Shown piece after piece: positions 44,496-52,813 of a stretch of 64,000 nucleotides of DNA (positions are counted from its first letter, which is position 1; each line of letters starts with the position of its first letter). Location of the stretch: the NCBI GenBank assembly GCA_965232455.1, contig OZ246981.1, positions 1,240,001 through 1,304,000 of the forward strand. Reading direction: 5' to 3'. The stretch is from JBFGFX01 sp965232455. GTDB lineage: Bacteria; Pseudomonadota; Gammaproteobacteria; Steroidobacterales; Woeseiaceae. Below the pieces are notes generated by a model. It did no database searches. It worked only from the letters and a program-made list of their open reading frames with translations, and was not told the origin of the DNA. The position numbers and the translations under genes were made by a program.

Positions 44496-45496
44496 CGAAC
44501 GGCATTCTGGTGCACGGCGGAGCGCTGGACGACATGCGGAAGCGGTTTCCGGCCGCCACGCAACCCTGGGTGGATCTGTCGACGGGCATCAATCCATCGC
44601 CCTATCGGCCCGTGGATGAGGAGCAGGGCGCGGCTCGGCATTTGCCGACTCGCACCCAATACGAGGCCTGTGCTCGAGCCATGGCCGCCGCGATAAACAC
44701 GCCGGTCGAACACCTGCTGCTGGCGCCGGGCAGTGAACTGCTCATTCGGCTGCTTCCGACGGTCCTCTCCGTAGGCAGGGTATGCGTCGCTTCACGGAGT
44801 TACGGAGATCACGCGAATGCCTGGGGAAACGCCGAGGTGCGTTTGACCGAGTCGATCGATCCGTTGGAAGAGGCGGGCGGTTCCGACGCGGTTGTCGTCT
44901 GTAATCCGAACAATCCGGACGGGCGCAGGTGGCCGATCGACCGGCTGCGCGAGACACGGCGAGCATTAGCCGATAAACGGGGCTGGCTGATCATCGATGA
45001 AGCCTATGCCGATCTCGACCCCGAGCAGTCGATGGTCGGCGACGGCGGTCGGGACGGTTTGATCGTGCTCCGCTCGTTCGGCAAGTTCTTCGGGCTGGCC
45101 GGGGTCCGTCTCGGCGCCATGGTGGCGCCGCCGTCGGTGCGGGCGGCAATGAACGAACGATTGGGTGTCTGGCCGGTTGCCGGGCCTACCCTGACGATCG
45201 GTACGGAGGCCTACGGCGATATCGAGTGGCAAATCGATACACGGCGAACCCTGTCCGCGGCGCGCGGCGCGCTCGATGCGGTGCTGCAAAAGCGCGGTCT
45301 CGACGTGGTCGGCGGCACCGACCTGTATCGATTTGTCCGCGTGGCTGACGCACGCGCCGTCTGGCGCGGTTTGGCCGAACGGGGTATCTATGTTCGGCGT
45401 TTTGATTGGTGCAATCGTCATCTCCGGATCGGCCTGCCGACGTCCGACAAAGAACTTCAGCGGCTGAGTGAGGCCCTGGGAGAAGTCACCCCTTGA
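44492..45496 (+). CDS. cobD: Threonine-phosphate decarboxylase (aminotransferase fold)
   Basis: A 334-residue PLP enzyme of the histidinol-phosphate-aminotransferase fold that decarboxylates L-threonine-O-3-phosphate to aminopropanol phosphate for CbiB. Signatures: VDLSTGINPSPYRP, VVVCNPNNPDGRRWP, WLIIDEAYADLDPE and the PLP-Lys motif LRSFGKFFGLAGVRLG. Called CobC in the Pseudomonas scheme. The GTG at 44492 overlaps the cbiB stop. Its 3' end overlaps convergent cobU by 11 bases. No threonine kinase gene is seen. Confidence 0.94.
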   Translation: MTNGILVHGGALDDMRKRFPAATQPWVDLSTGINPSPYRPVDEEQGAARHLPTRTQYEACARAMAAAINTPVEHLLLAPGSELLIRLLPTVLSVGRVCVASRSYGDHANAWGNAEVRLTESIDPLEEAGGSDAVVVCNPNNPDGRRWPIDRLRETRRALADKRGWLIIDEAYADLDPEQSMVGDGGRDGLIVLRSFGKFFGLAGVRLGAMVAPPSVRAAMNERLGVWPVAGPTLTIGTEAYGDIEWQIDTRRTLSAARGALDAVLQKRGLDVVGGTDLYRFVRVADARAVWRGLAERGIYVRRFDWCNRHLRIGLPTSDKELQRLSEALGEVTP

Positions 45497-46073
45497 GTCT
45501 CAGCGGCAGGCCGCTGGCGATGAACTCAACCCGTACGCAGGCTTTGGCGACACGCTGATTCAGCCGGCCTTGCTCATCGCGGAATCGCCTGCCGAGAGAG
45601 GATTGCGGAACAATACCCATGCCGACTTCGTTGGAGATGAGTATCAACGGAGTGGCGACCGAGTTCAGCGTTCGCAAGAGCCTTTCGGTTTCTTCCGCAA
45701 CGTCGCGGTTGGCGTGCATGACGTTCGACAACCAGAGCGTCAGGCAGTCGACAACCACAGCATTCTGCCCGTTGCAGGCGTTTTCAATCGACCGGCAAAG
45801 TTCAAGCGGGCATTCAACCGTCGTCCACGATTCACCTCTGTCCGCTCGGTGCCGTGCGATCCTGTCCGACATCTCGTCGTCCAGCGCTTCCGCGGTGGCG
45901 ATATATACCTGCCGCGTGCAAGCGGCCTCGGCCAGTCGCTGCGCGTGGCCGCTCTTGCCGGATCTGGCGCCGCCGAGAATCAGAGTGGTGGTCGGAATTT
46001 GTGGCAAGAGCACGCGCTCCGGAACGTGAGAAAGTTTGCGATAGTGCGACGTTTGCGGCGGTTCATCAAGCAT
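45486..46073 (-). CDS. cobU: Adenosylcobinamide kinase/adenosylcobinamide-phosphate guanylyltransferase
   Basis: A 195-residue bifunctional enzyme that phosphorylates adenosylcobinamide and then attaches GMP, supplying CobS. P-loop LILGGARSGKS, VYIATAEALDDEMSDRIARHRADRGESW, VVVDCLTLWLSNVM and LISNEVGMGIVPQ are diagnostic. The N-terminus before the P-loop (about 30 residues) is longer than usual, so the true start may be an internal GTG or TTG near 46010. It is convergent with cobD and overlaps it by 11 bases, unlike the rest of the cluster. Confidence 0.94.
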   Translation of the reverse strand: MLDEPPQTSHYRKLSHVPERVLLPQIPTTTLILGGARSGKSGHAQRLAEAACTRQVYIATAEALDDEMSDRIARHRADRGESWTTVECPLELCRSIENACNGQNAVVVDCLTLWLSNVMHANRDVAEETERLLRTLNSVATPLILISNEVGMGIVPQSSLGRRFRDEQGRLNQRVAKACVRVEFIASGLPLRLKG

Positions 46074-46107
46074 ACGCCGGTAAACACGAACCTGTCGCGG
46101 CGGCCGA

Positions 46108-46157
46108 GTACCGGCCCACCGGAAAAGCCCGGCGGGTAAAACCCGCCGGGCCGGTAC
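46108..46157 (-). terminator. Strong intrinsic terminator downstream of the EF-hand gene
   Basis: GCCCGGCGGGT (46127-46137), AAA, and ACCCGCCGGGC (46141-46151) form a perfect 11-bp stem with a three-base loop. Read on the minus strand it is followed by TTTTCC, matching an intrinsic terminator for the EF-hand gene that ends at 46196. A further GTACCGG/CCGGTAC pair (46108-46114, 46151-46157) could extend the fold. It also separates that gene from cobU. Confidence 0.8.
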
Positions 46158-46195
46158 GTCCCGGGTTGCATACCTGTGAGGTCAACGTCGGGGGT

Positions 46196-46423
46196 CTAAC
46201 GCCAAACGGCGGAAAACTCTTCGAGGCTCAGGAGACCGTCGCGGTCCGCGTCGGCCTCCTGAAAGCGTTCGGCAACGCGCGCGTCGGCCTGCGCTTCGTC
46301 CTTGCTGATTCGTCCGTCCGCGTTCGCATCGAGTTGCATGAAGCTCGGCTCGTCGGACCCCGACTGGGCAAAGGCGGTTCCGGCGATCAGCGCCATCGTC
46401 AGTGTACTTCCTAAAGTTTTCAT
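46196..46423 (-). CDS. Small exported EF-hand protein
   Basis: A 75-residue protein with a signal peptide (MKTLGSTLTMALIAGTAFAQ) and two EF-hand loops: DANADGRISKDE and DADRDGLLSLEE, each with well-placed acidic ligands. Probably a periplasmic calcium-binding protein (calmodulin-like pair); role unknown. AGGAGG lies six to seven bases before the ATG. An in-frame extension upstream to 46687 has no signal peptide position and was rejected. Confidence 0.83.
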   Translation of the reverse strand: MKTLGSTLTMALIAGTAFAQSGSDEPSFMQLDANADGRISKDEAQADARVAERFQEADADRDGLLSLEEFSAVWR

Positions 46424-46832
46424 GATCTTCCTCCTGTTAGTGAATTGGGCGCCGTTGCATTCTCCGGCGACGGTCAACGAGGAAGGTGCAAGAGCTGTGC
46501 CAGGCGTTGATTTTCCTCGGGAGGTGCGCACCGGGCGCCGTCGCCGGCTCGCGTTTCGAGAATCCGGTGTCGTTGCTGGCCGACATGAATCGGCGCCGGC
46601 GGCCGAAACGTCGATCAACACTGGTGGAAACGGTCGCGACGCGGCGACAGAATTCCAAGGAACTTTTTGTGACGCGTTTGTCACCACACCTACGGCGAAC
46701 GGTGAGCAAAGTCAGGACCGAAACGTTGTTGCCGTGCCACGGTGCCTTTATTCGACGACACGTAAACAATAGATCCAAAAGATTGGCGGCGACCTGCGAC
46801 AGGCGCTTACACGATGCGCAATGTAGTATCAT
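46424..46832. other. Non-coding stretch upstream of the EF-hand gene
   Basis: About 410 bases with open frames on both strands but poor residue composition and no ribosome sites; I support no gene here. It should hold the EF-hand promoter (minus strand) and the promoter of the nucleotidyltransferase-like gene. Confidence 0.5.
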
Positions 46833-47252
46833 TTGCCGACCCGACAAATAGATCTTTACGTGACTTCTCTATTCCAAACCGTTAAAGACATGGGCCTTCC
46901 GTCCCGCGATTTCGCTATTTTCGGCAGCGGCCCGTTGATTGTGCGCGGGATGGTTCCGATGACCAACGACCTCGACATCATTTGTCGCGGGTCCGTGTGG
47001 GAGGAAGTCAGCAAAATCGGCAGAATCGAATACCTGGATGATCTCGACGTCGAAATTGCAACGCTGCACGACGGTCAAATTTCGTTTGGCACCAAATGGG
47101 GTATCGGCTCGTTCGATATCGACGAACTCATCGACACGGCCGAGGAGATAGACGGTCTACCGTTCGTAAGGCTGGAACACGTCGTGAACTATAAGTTGAC
47201 GCGTGGCAGCAGAAAGGATCTGGCGCATATCAGAGCTTTGGATATCAAGTAA
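46833..47252 (+). CDS. Nucleotidyltransferase-fold protein (stand-alone MNT/AbiEii-like)
   Basis: A protein of about 139 residues. FAIFGSGPLIVRGMVPMTNDLDIICRGSVWEEV has the G-S then D-x-D layout of small nucleotidyltransferases, and DLDVEIATLH supplies a third acidic strand. The C-terminus (LPFVRLEHVVNYKLTRGSRKDLAHIRAL) resembles the end of DUF1814/AbiEii-type or MNT proteins (LxxxKxxxxRxKDxxDi). The start is unclear: TTG at 46833 has no ribosome site, and GTG at 46860 is an alternative. No HEPN toxin partner is adjacent. Confidence 0.65.
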   Translation: MPTRQIDLYVTSLFQTVKDMGLPSRDFAIFGSGPLIVRGMVPMTNDLDIICRGSVWEEVSKIGRIEYLDDLDVEIATLHDGQISFGTKWGIGSFDIDELIDTAEEIDGLPFVRLEHVVNYKLTRGSRKDLAHIRALDIK

Positions 47253-47282
47253 GTATCGCACTCGGCAGCTCGTGGCGCAGCT

Positions 47283-47552
47283 CTATTGAAATTGCGGGCA
47301 GCAGACCGCGCCCTCCACCGGAATGGGCTGGCCTTCCAGAAACTCGATTGGCCCGAATGGGCGTTCGCCGCTCTCACACAGGTAGTCCGTCCGGTGCACC
47401 CGGCCGTCGCCGATATCGGCAACGATCACACCGCCCATTTCAACGCAGCGGGCGGTGGTCAAGGGTGTGTCGTTTCGATCGGACAGGCAGGCGGCGGTTG
47501 CTATGGCGCCGATTACCAGGATGGCGGCAGATTTTTGAGACGGGCGGTTCAC
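47283..47552 (-). CDS. Small Cys-containing lipoprotein or secreted protein
   Basis: An 89-residue predicted exported protein. ILVIGAIATAAC at the N-terminus looks like a lipobox signal. The mature part has four further Cys residues (ARCVEMGG, DYLCESG, VCCPQ). GTG start with GGA about nine bases upstream. Family and role are unknown, and the gene call rests on signal and Cys pattern only. Confidence 0.5.
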   Translation of the reverse strand: MNRPSQKSAAILVIGAIATAACLSDRNDTPLTTARCVEMGGVIVADIGDGRVHRTDYLCESGERPFGPIEFLEGQPIPVEGAVCCPQFQ

Positions 47553-47788
47553 GGCTGAATCCTATGCTGGGGAGAGAATATGTTAGCCGGATTGATTCGC
47601 CAGATTGTTCAAGAGTGTGTGGAATTCGTGGCCGAATGTCGACGGCTCTCCGGCCGCGTTTCACCAGACGCCCCTCAAACACCTCGCGGCGACAGGGCCG
47701 GGATTTCGCGAAGCGCGAAATTCGCGTTTCCTAACGGAATGAATTGTGTCAGGGTACGCGCGATCAGGGGAGAATCCGGGGGAAAGGT

Positions 47789-48763
47789 ATGAGCGGTCTG
47801 CTGGCGCTACTCGACGACGTGGCCGCGATTGCCAAAGTGGCTGCGGCGTCGGTCGACGATGTCATCGGTCAAGCCACGAAGGCGGGCGCCAAGGCGGCGG
47901 GCGCGGTCATCGACGACGCGGCGGTAACTCCCAAGTACGTTCACGGATTTGAAGCAAGCCGAGAGTTGCCGATCGTTTGGCGCATTGCCAAAGGCTCAAT
48001 CCGCAACAAACTGGTGGTCCTGGTGCCAGCGGGAATGCTGCTGTCGATCTTCGCTCCCTGGGCGATCAATCCACTGCTGATGCTCGGCGGGGCCTATCTT
48101 TGTTTCGAGGGTGCGGAGAAAGTCTTCCACACTCTCTTCCCGCACGGGGACGAGCACGTCGAGGCCGACCTGGACACCGGAAGCCCGGATCATCTGGAGG
48201 AGGAGCGGGTTGCCGGCGCGATCAAGACGGATTTCATTCTGTCGGCGGAAATCATGACGATCGCGCTGGCCGCCATCCCGAGCAACAACCTGTGGCTCCA
48301 GGCCGCCACTCTGGTGGTCGTCGGCATTGGAATCACTGCGTTGGTTTATGGCGGCGTCGCGCTGATCGTAAAAGCCGACGACGTGGGTTTGCACATGAGC
48401 CAGAACGGGAGCCTGAGTATTACCCGCGTTACCGGTCAACGCATTGTCCGGGGAATGCCGCGATTCTTGGTCGTTCTGACGACGGTGGGTACCGCGGCGA
48501 TGCTGTGGGTCGGCGGTTCCATCGTGATCCACGGAATGGAAGCGCTGGGTCTCGGGTGGCCCGGCCATCTCATTCACGACTGGGCTGCGGCGCTGGGACG
48601 CTTGACGCCGGTTGCCGGGGGCGCCGTCGAATGGACCGCAAAGGCGGCGATGGACGGGCTCTTCGGCCTGTTGCTCGGGATGCTGCTTATCCCGTTTACC
48701 ACGCGGGTGCTTGCGCCGTTCTGGACTGCAACAAGCAACAGGTTCCGTGGACGCGACAAATGA
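47789..48763 (+). CDS. DUF808/YedI family inner-membrane protein
   Basis: A 324-residue protein opening with MSGLLALLDDVAAIAKVAAASVDDV, the hallmark of the YedI/DUF808 family, followed by GAKAAGAVIDDAAVTPKYV, GGAYLCFEGAEKV, IKTDFILSAEIMTIALA and several transmembrane helices. Function unknown. The ATG at 47789 has GGGGGAAAGG just upstream. No operon partner. Confidence 0.92.
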   Translation: MSGLLALLDDVAAIAKVAAASVDDVIGQATKAGAKAAGAVIDDAAVTPKYVHGFEASRELPIVWRIAKGSIRNKLVVLVPAGMLLSIFAPWAINPLLMLGGAYLCFEGAEKVFHTLFPHGDEHVEADLDTGSPDHLEEERVAGAIKTDFILSAEIMTIALAAIPSNNLWLQAATLVVVGIGITALVYGGVALIVKADDVGLHMSQNGSLSITRVTGQRIVRGMPRFLVVLTTVGTAAMLWVGGSIVIHGMEALGLGWPGHLIHDWAAALGRLTPVAGGAVEWTAKAAMDGLFGLLLGMLLIPFTTRVLAPFWTATSNRFRGRDK

Positions 48764-48896
48764 GGCTGCTATACAAAAACCCCAGAGCATTTCTCGATTT
48801 CGATTACGCTCGTCGTATCAGCTAACGAGGAGCGCGACGATGGCCGTTTCCCGATTCGTAGACTGTCCGCCGTAGAGCGGTACGGGGGACTGCGGG

Positions 48897-50054
48897 TTAC
48901 CGGAACCAGGTAGGTAGGGTGTGAAGTGCAATAACCAGACCGACCTGACTGCTGGTACCGGTCTTTCGCAGGACGGTTTTCAGCTGTGATCTGACGGTAT
49001 GTATGCTTCGTCGCCGGGCGTCGGAGATCTCTTTCAGGCTGCGGCCGTTCGCGAGGTCAGCCGCGACTTGTGCTTCTGTGCGAGTCAAGCCGTACGACGC
49101 GGCGAGCACGTCAACGGGCGGTGTCACCGGCTCGGGTGCTTTCAACAATATCAGGACGCACGCTTCCTCCGGGATACGGAACGTACTATCACATCGGGTT
49201 TGCAGCGGCGACACCAGCACCTGCAGCGGTGAGGCCCCTTCGCAATCGAGCCTGAGACATGCTCCAGCGGTGTCCAGCTCTTTCCCACGACCGGTGCGCG
49301 CCGCCCCCTGTATGAGTCGTCTTAACCGGTGGGTATCTCGCGCGCGCGGGCACACAAGCCCATCCCGGGTGAAGGTGAATGACGGGCGGGCACGCATCAG
49401 TTCCTCTACCACCGGGTTCGCGTAAAGAACCCGGCCGCGTTCGTTGCAGAGCAGGGCACCCATGTTGATGCGCTCAAGCGTTTCGTGCCACGACAGCGCC
49501 TGAGAGCGCAGTGACGCAAGTTGCCGACCGAGGGTCTGCGCCCGTTGAACGTGAGGGATCAGCAGATCGAGATCACGCAGGTCACTCTCCGTGAACGGAC
49601 CTTGTGCCGCCGAGCGCTGAACGGTGAATGCCGAACCGTATGGATTACCGGCATCCAGCAACACGCCCGCGCAATGATGGATACCCTGGGGACGCGCCCA
49701 GTCGTTGAAATGCTCCTGGCCGATGCTGCGAAGAAACGCTTTCCGGTTCACGAACGGTGTGGTGTCAGAAACCATTGTGCGGCTTCCGATCTCGATCAGC
49801 GACTCGATGGTTCTGTCAACACTGGAATAGTAAGCGGCGTGCTGCGCCATCCAGTGCGGCTCCATGCCGTAGCTTTCCAGAAAACTTACTGGAGCCGCGC
49901 GATCAGGCTGGTAAACGAGCACCGTCGAACGAGCGTTGGTGGACCGAACAAGCTCTTCAAGGAAGGCAGGCCACTTGACGGGATCAACCCCGGCTTCGTA
50001 GGCAAGCCCAACCAGTCTGCTCAGCGACCCGTCGTTCATCGTGCGCAGGTCCAA
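48897..50054 (-). CDS. LuxR-type helix-turn-helix transcriptional regulator
   Basis: A 385-residue regulator with a long N-terminal sensory region (PAS-like segment around 190-300, LLCNERGRVLYANPVVEELM) and a C-terminal LuxR HTH: SYGLTRTEAQVAADLANGRSLKEISDARRRSIHTVRSQLKTVLRKTGTSSQ. It is divergent from the secreted-protein/SodC/Dps run, with about 215 bases between the starts, and could control it. Confidence 0.88.
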   Translation of the reverse strand: MDLRTMNDGSLSRLVGLAYEAGVDPVKWPAFLEELVRSTNARSTVLVYQPDRAAPVSFLESYGMEPHWMAQHAAYYSSVDRTIESLIEIGSRTMVSDTTPFVNRKAFLRSIGQEHFNDWARPQGIHHCAGVLLDAGNPYGSAFTVQRSAAQGPFTESDLRDLDLLIPHVQRAQTLGRQLASLRSQALSWHETLERINMGALLCNERGRVLYANPVVEELMRARPSFTFTRDGLVCPRARDTHRLRRLIQGAARTGRGKELDTAGACLRLDCEGASPLQVLVSPLQTRCDSTFRIPEEACVLILLKAPEPVTPPVDVLAASYGLTRTEAQVAADLANGRSLKEISDARRRSIHTVRSQLKTVLRKTGTSSQVGLVIALHTLPTWFR

Positions 50055-50271
50055 TAGCGGTGTGATGTCAGAGAGACAAACTTACAGTAGCGCCGCCCGC
50101 GTTGCCAGCGTGACGGGCGCGCGTGCTCCGGGCGGCGCAGTTTTGGGGCACGGGAGATACGGCGGGCATCGTAGGCTGAAAAATACACCATATGGGTGAT
50201 GACGCTCCCGGCGGCAACGCTACAGTTATTGGCGTTGTGCCCGGAACTGCAATTTGACCCAGGAGTACACT

Positions 50272-50985
50272 ATGAAACACGTAATCTGCTTTTCGCTCAT
50301 CCTGCTTGCAACGGCGCCGGTTTTCGGACACGAAATCGTTAGTGAGGCCGATCCGGACAAGGTCCCGGCATTCGATATCACCTCGGGAGCCGCCACCACA
50401 GACGGACGACTGACGACCTTCATCATGGAGGTAGCCGGGGTCGCGGGCAGCAAAAAACCCGTGCCGATCGGCCGGGTGGCGGGATCCAAAGTTGAGGCCT
50501 ATGTGTGGCCAACCAGCCTTGACCCACACGTCGTCGGGTTCGATCCAAAATCCGGCACCCTTGCACTCGCCATCACCGCCCACCCCGACTTCGACGACAC
50601 GCCGCTGTACGACGAAAATAACGACGGCGATCCCGCCAACGACGGTGCGGATTGGCACTCGCACTGGGTCGTATTAGTCGACGAGGCGGCGTGCGGTGCG
50701 GGTTTGAAGGTACGCGACGTTTCGCCCGGCGTGGATCTGCTTCCGGCAACGGCCCCGTATTTCCCGATTGCACTGGACAGTCCCGGCATGAGCCCGATTC
50801 TCGATGGCCGTGTAGCAAGGATTACCGTACCCGTGGGTGACACGACCCGCGTGTCGTTCGATGCCGTTACCGCAGAGTTGCAAGTAAACGCCAACGAAGA
50901 AGTACCTCTGCTTTGCGTAACCGGCGTTCACGACGTCGCGTCGGGCGATCTTTCGCTTCCCGGTCGCGTGAGGAGAGAGAAATGA
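50272..50985 (+). CDS. Exported protein of unknown function heading the SodC run
   Basis: A 237-residue protein with a signal peptide (MKHVICFSLILLATAPVFGHE) and a beta-rich mature part. Noted are an acidic, calcium-loop-like stretch DENNDGDPAND and the motif DWHSHWVVLVDEAACG. I do not recognise the family. The ATG at 50272 has AGGAG seven bases upstream. Its last 17 residues (VASGDLSLPGRVRREK) closely resemble the end of the next gene, SodC, and its stop overlaps that gene's start (ATGA). Confidence 0.72.
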   Translation: MKHVICFSLILLATAPVFGHEIVSEADPDKVPAFDITSGAATTDGRLTTFIMEVAGVAGSKKPVPIGRVAGSKVEAYVWPTSLDPHVVGFDPKSGTLALAITAHPDFDDTPLYDENNDGDPANDGADWHSHWVVLVDEAACGAGLKVRDVSPGVDLLPATAPYFPIALDSPGMSPILDGRVARITVPVGDTTRVSFDAVTAELQVNANEEVPLLCVTGVHDVASGDLSLPGRVRREK

Positions 50986-51057
50986 CAACGCCGACAACAT
51001 CGTTGCTTGCGGGTTTGCTTCTCGGATTCCTCGTCTCCGGAAACCCGGCATGGGGAG
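50929..51057 (+). repeat. Diverged boundary repeat, copy 1
   Basis: This 129-base stretch covers the end of the first gene and the start of sodC. It aligns without gaps to 51561-51689, offset by exactly 632 bases, with its stop/start junction in the same place. Both copies read ASGDLS.PGR.R.EK, stop, then MTTP plus a signal peptide ending GNPAWG. Confidence 0.75.
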
Positions 51058-51617
51058 GCGATACCGTCGCATCCACTGCGCCAGAACAAACGGACGCGCC
51101 TGACGAACACAAGGCTTATCTGGTTGATGCCACTGGCGAAGTCATCGGCGAGGTCACCGCGCAAGCGGGCGTAATGGGTGTGCTGCTGCAAATTCGGGCG
51201 ACGGGCTTGCCGTCAGGTTTTCACGGGCTGCATCTACACGCGGTCGGCGACTGCTCCGATCTTGGCGTATTCAAACGTGCGGGTGGGCACATCAAACATA
51301 CGGGCCATTCCCACGGCTATTTACACACCACCGGCGTTCACCGCGGCGATCTTCCCAATCTCTACGCGCATATCGACGGCGTGGCGAACGCCGATTTCTT
51401 CGCCACCGAGCTTGAGTTCTCGGATCTACGGGATGCCGACGGGGCGGCCCTGATCGTCCACGCCGAACCCGACAACTACTGGACTCAGCCCATCGGGGCC
51501 GCCGGCGCCCGAATCGCTTGCGCAGCCTTCGGTAACGACGGGACGAAAGTAACCATGCATCACGATGCCGCATCGGGCGATTTGTCGGCCCCCGGGCGGG
51601 CGAGGACAGAGAAATGA
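50982..51617 (+). CDS. sodC: Copper/zinc superoxide dismutase
   Basis: A 211-residue periplasmic CuZnSOD that dismutates superoxide. After a signal peptide (ending GNPAWGGD) the metal ligands appear in order: HGLHLHAVGDC (two copper His and the disulfide Cys), GGHIKHTGHSHG (bridging and zinc His), HRGDLPNL (zinc His and Asp) and IVHAEPDNY (last copper His), then GARIACAAF. A tail of about 25 residues (GNDGTKVTMHHDAASGDLSAPGR) extends past the usual end of the family and matches the end of the preceding protein. ATGA overlaps at both ends. Confidence 0.9.
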   Translation: MTTPTTSLLAGLLLGFLVSGNPAWGGDTVASTAPEQTDAPDEHKAYLVDATGEVIGEVTAQAGVMGVLLQIRATGLPSGFHGLHLHAVGDCSDLGVFKRAGGHIKHTGHSHGYLHTTGVHRGDLPNLYAHIDGVANADFFATELEFSDLRDADGAALIVHAEPDNYWTQPIGAAGARIACAAFGNDGTKVTMHHDAASGDLSAPGRARTEK

Positions 51618-51689
51618 CGACTCCGATGAAATCGATCCTCGGGCTTATGCTTCTCAGCTTCCTCGTTTGCGGCAACCCGGCGTGGGGAG
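51561..51689 (+). repeat. Diverged boundary repeat, copy 2
   Basis: Partner of the repeat at 50929-51057. It spans the end of sodC and the beginning of the third gene, so the third protein's signal peptide is a relative of the SodC signal peptide. Confidence 0.75.
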
Positions 51690-51955
51690 ACGAGCCAGGC
51701 GTCTCTGAAACGTTAGCCGATTTTCCGGCAAGCCTAATCACGGATACCCCGCAGGAAGGATTCGCGCTGGCGATCAGACTCTCACGACTCGGGGTGAAAG
51801 CCGCGCAACCGGACGTCGACGTGTTGAAGAAGCTCCGACCCATCTACTCCACCAACGCCGACAGCCTGATCGCGAGCAGCCAGGTCGTTGCCCTGCATTT
51901 TCAGACGATTGCCGCCGCGAACGATCACTGGCGACGATCAGAGTTCAGACAATAA
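51614..51955 (+). CDS. Small secreted protein sharing the SodC signal peptide
   Basis: A 113-residue protein: signal peptide MTTPMKSILGLMLLSFLVCGNPAWGDE, then about 85 residues with a helical segment (FALAIRLSRLGVKAAQPDVDVLKKLRPIY). No family recognised. Its leader is clearly homologous to that of SodC, while the mature part is unrelated to it. It overlaps the sodC stop by four bases. Confidence 0.65.
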   Translation: MTTPMKSILGLMLLSFLVCGNPAWGDEPGVSETLADFPASLITDTPQEGFALAIRLSRLGVKAAQPDVDVLKKLRPIYSTNADSLIASSQVVALHFQTIAAANDHWRRSEFRQ

Positions 51956-51971
51956 ACCTCAGGAGAAGACA

Positions 51972-52292
51972 GTGAGCGCATTTTTCTTTTTTGACAACGT
52001 CGAGGTCCACGATCCGGAGAAGCTGGCCGAGTACGCGGCGAATGTCGCCCCGATCGTTGCTCGATATGGCGGCAAGTACCGAATCGTTGGCGGTAACACG
52101 AAGGTACTTGAGGGGCAGTGGACACCGACGTATCCGGTACTCATCGAGTTCGAAACACTGGAGCAAGCAGAAGCCTGGTATCGCTCCGACGACTACGAGC
52201 CCTTGAAACGTCTCCGTCAGTCCGCAGTAACCAACACCGGTGTGCTTATCGAGGGACTGGCGGACACGGACGTAGTGGGCGCCGAGATCTAA
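51972..52292 (+). CDS. DUF1330 family protein
   Basis: A 106-residue alpha/beta protein of the DUF1330 (dimeric ferredoxin-like) family: FFFFDNVEVHDPEKLAEYAANVAPIVARYGGKYRIVGGNTKVLEGQW, then VLIEFETLEQAEAWYRSDDYEPLKRLR. Members are small cytoplasmic proteins of uncertain function. The GTG at 51972 has AGGAG well placed; a longer reading from 51888 overlaps the previous gene and was rejected. Confidence 0.9.
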   Translation: MSAFFFFDNVEVHDPEKLAEYAANVAPIVARYGGKYRIVGGNTKVLEGQWTPTYPVLIEFETLEQAEAWYRSDDYEPLKRLRQSAVTNTGVLIEGLADTDVVGAEI

Positions 52293-52307
52293 CACCAGGA
52301 GATCACC

Positions 52308-52751
52308 ATGCAATCGAAAGACAGGGTTGTCGAAAAACTGAGCGTCCTCTTAGCCAGCAGCTACACGCTCTATCTTAAAACACAGAACTACCACTGGAAC
52401 GTCACTGGGCCCATGTTTACGCCCCTACACAGCTTGTTCGAGATGCAGTACTCGGAGGTAGTGCAGGCGGTGGACGAGATCGCCGAGCGCATTCGTGCGC
52501 TGGGCGCGCGAGCGCCGGCCAGCTATTCCGAGTACGCAAGGTTGTCGCGGGTCGAAGAGGACAGCACGAGCCCGACGGCTACCGAGATGATCGATGCATT
52601 GGCCGCGGATCAGACAACGATTGCTGCCGCGGCACGCGAAGTCATCCATGCCGCATTGGAAATCGATGATGACGCCACCGCAGACCTTGGCACGCGTCGA
52701 ATCGACGTGCATGATAAGAACGCCTGGATGTTGCGAAGCCATCTGGAGTGA
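52308..52751 (+). CDS. dps: Dps-type ferritin-like protein
   Basis: A 147-residue Dps-family protein that stores iron and protects DNA by oxidising Fe(II) with peroxide. The inter-subunit ferroxidase residues are visible in NYHWNVTGPMFTPLHSLFEMQYSEVVQAVDEIAERIRALG (His, His, Asp and Glu). AGGAG precedes the ATG. It closes a run that includes SodC, consistent with an oxidative-stress theme. Confidence 0.92.
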   Translation: MQSKDRVVEKLSVLLASSYTLYLKTQNYHWNVTGPMFTPLHSLFEMQYSEVVQAVDEIAERIRALGARAPASYSEYARLSRVEEDSTSPTATEMIDALAADQTTIAAAAREVIHAALEIDDDATADLGTRRIDVHDKNAWMLRSHLE

Positions 52752-52813
52752 TTGTGTTGCGCCAGCGCAAAGGCATCAAAAGCCGGGGGCTGTAGGTAGC
52801 GTTAGGAACAGTA

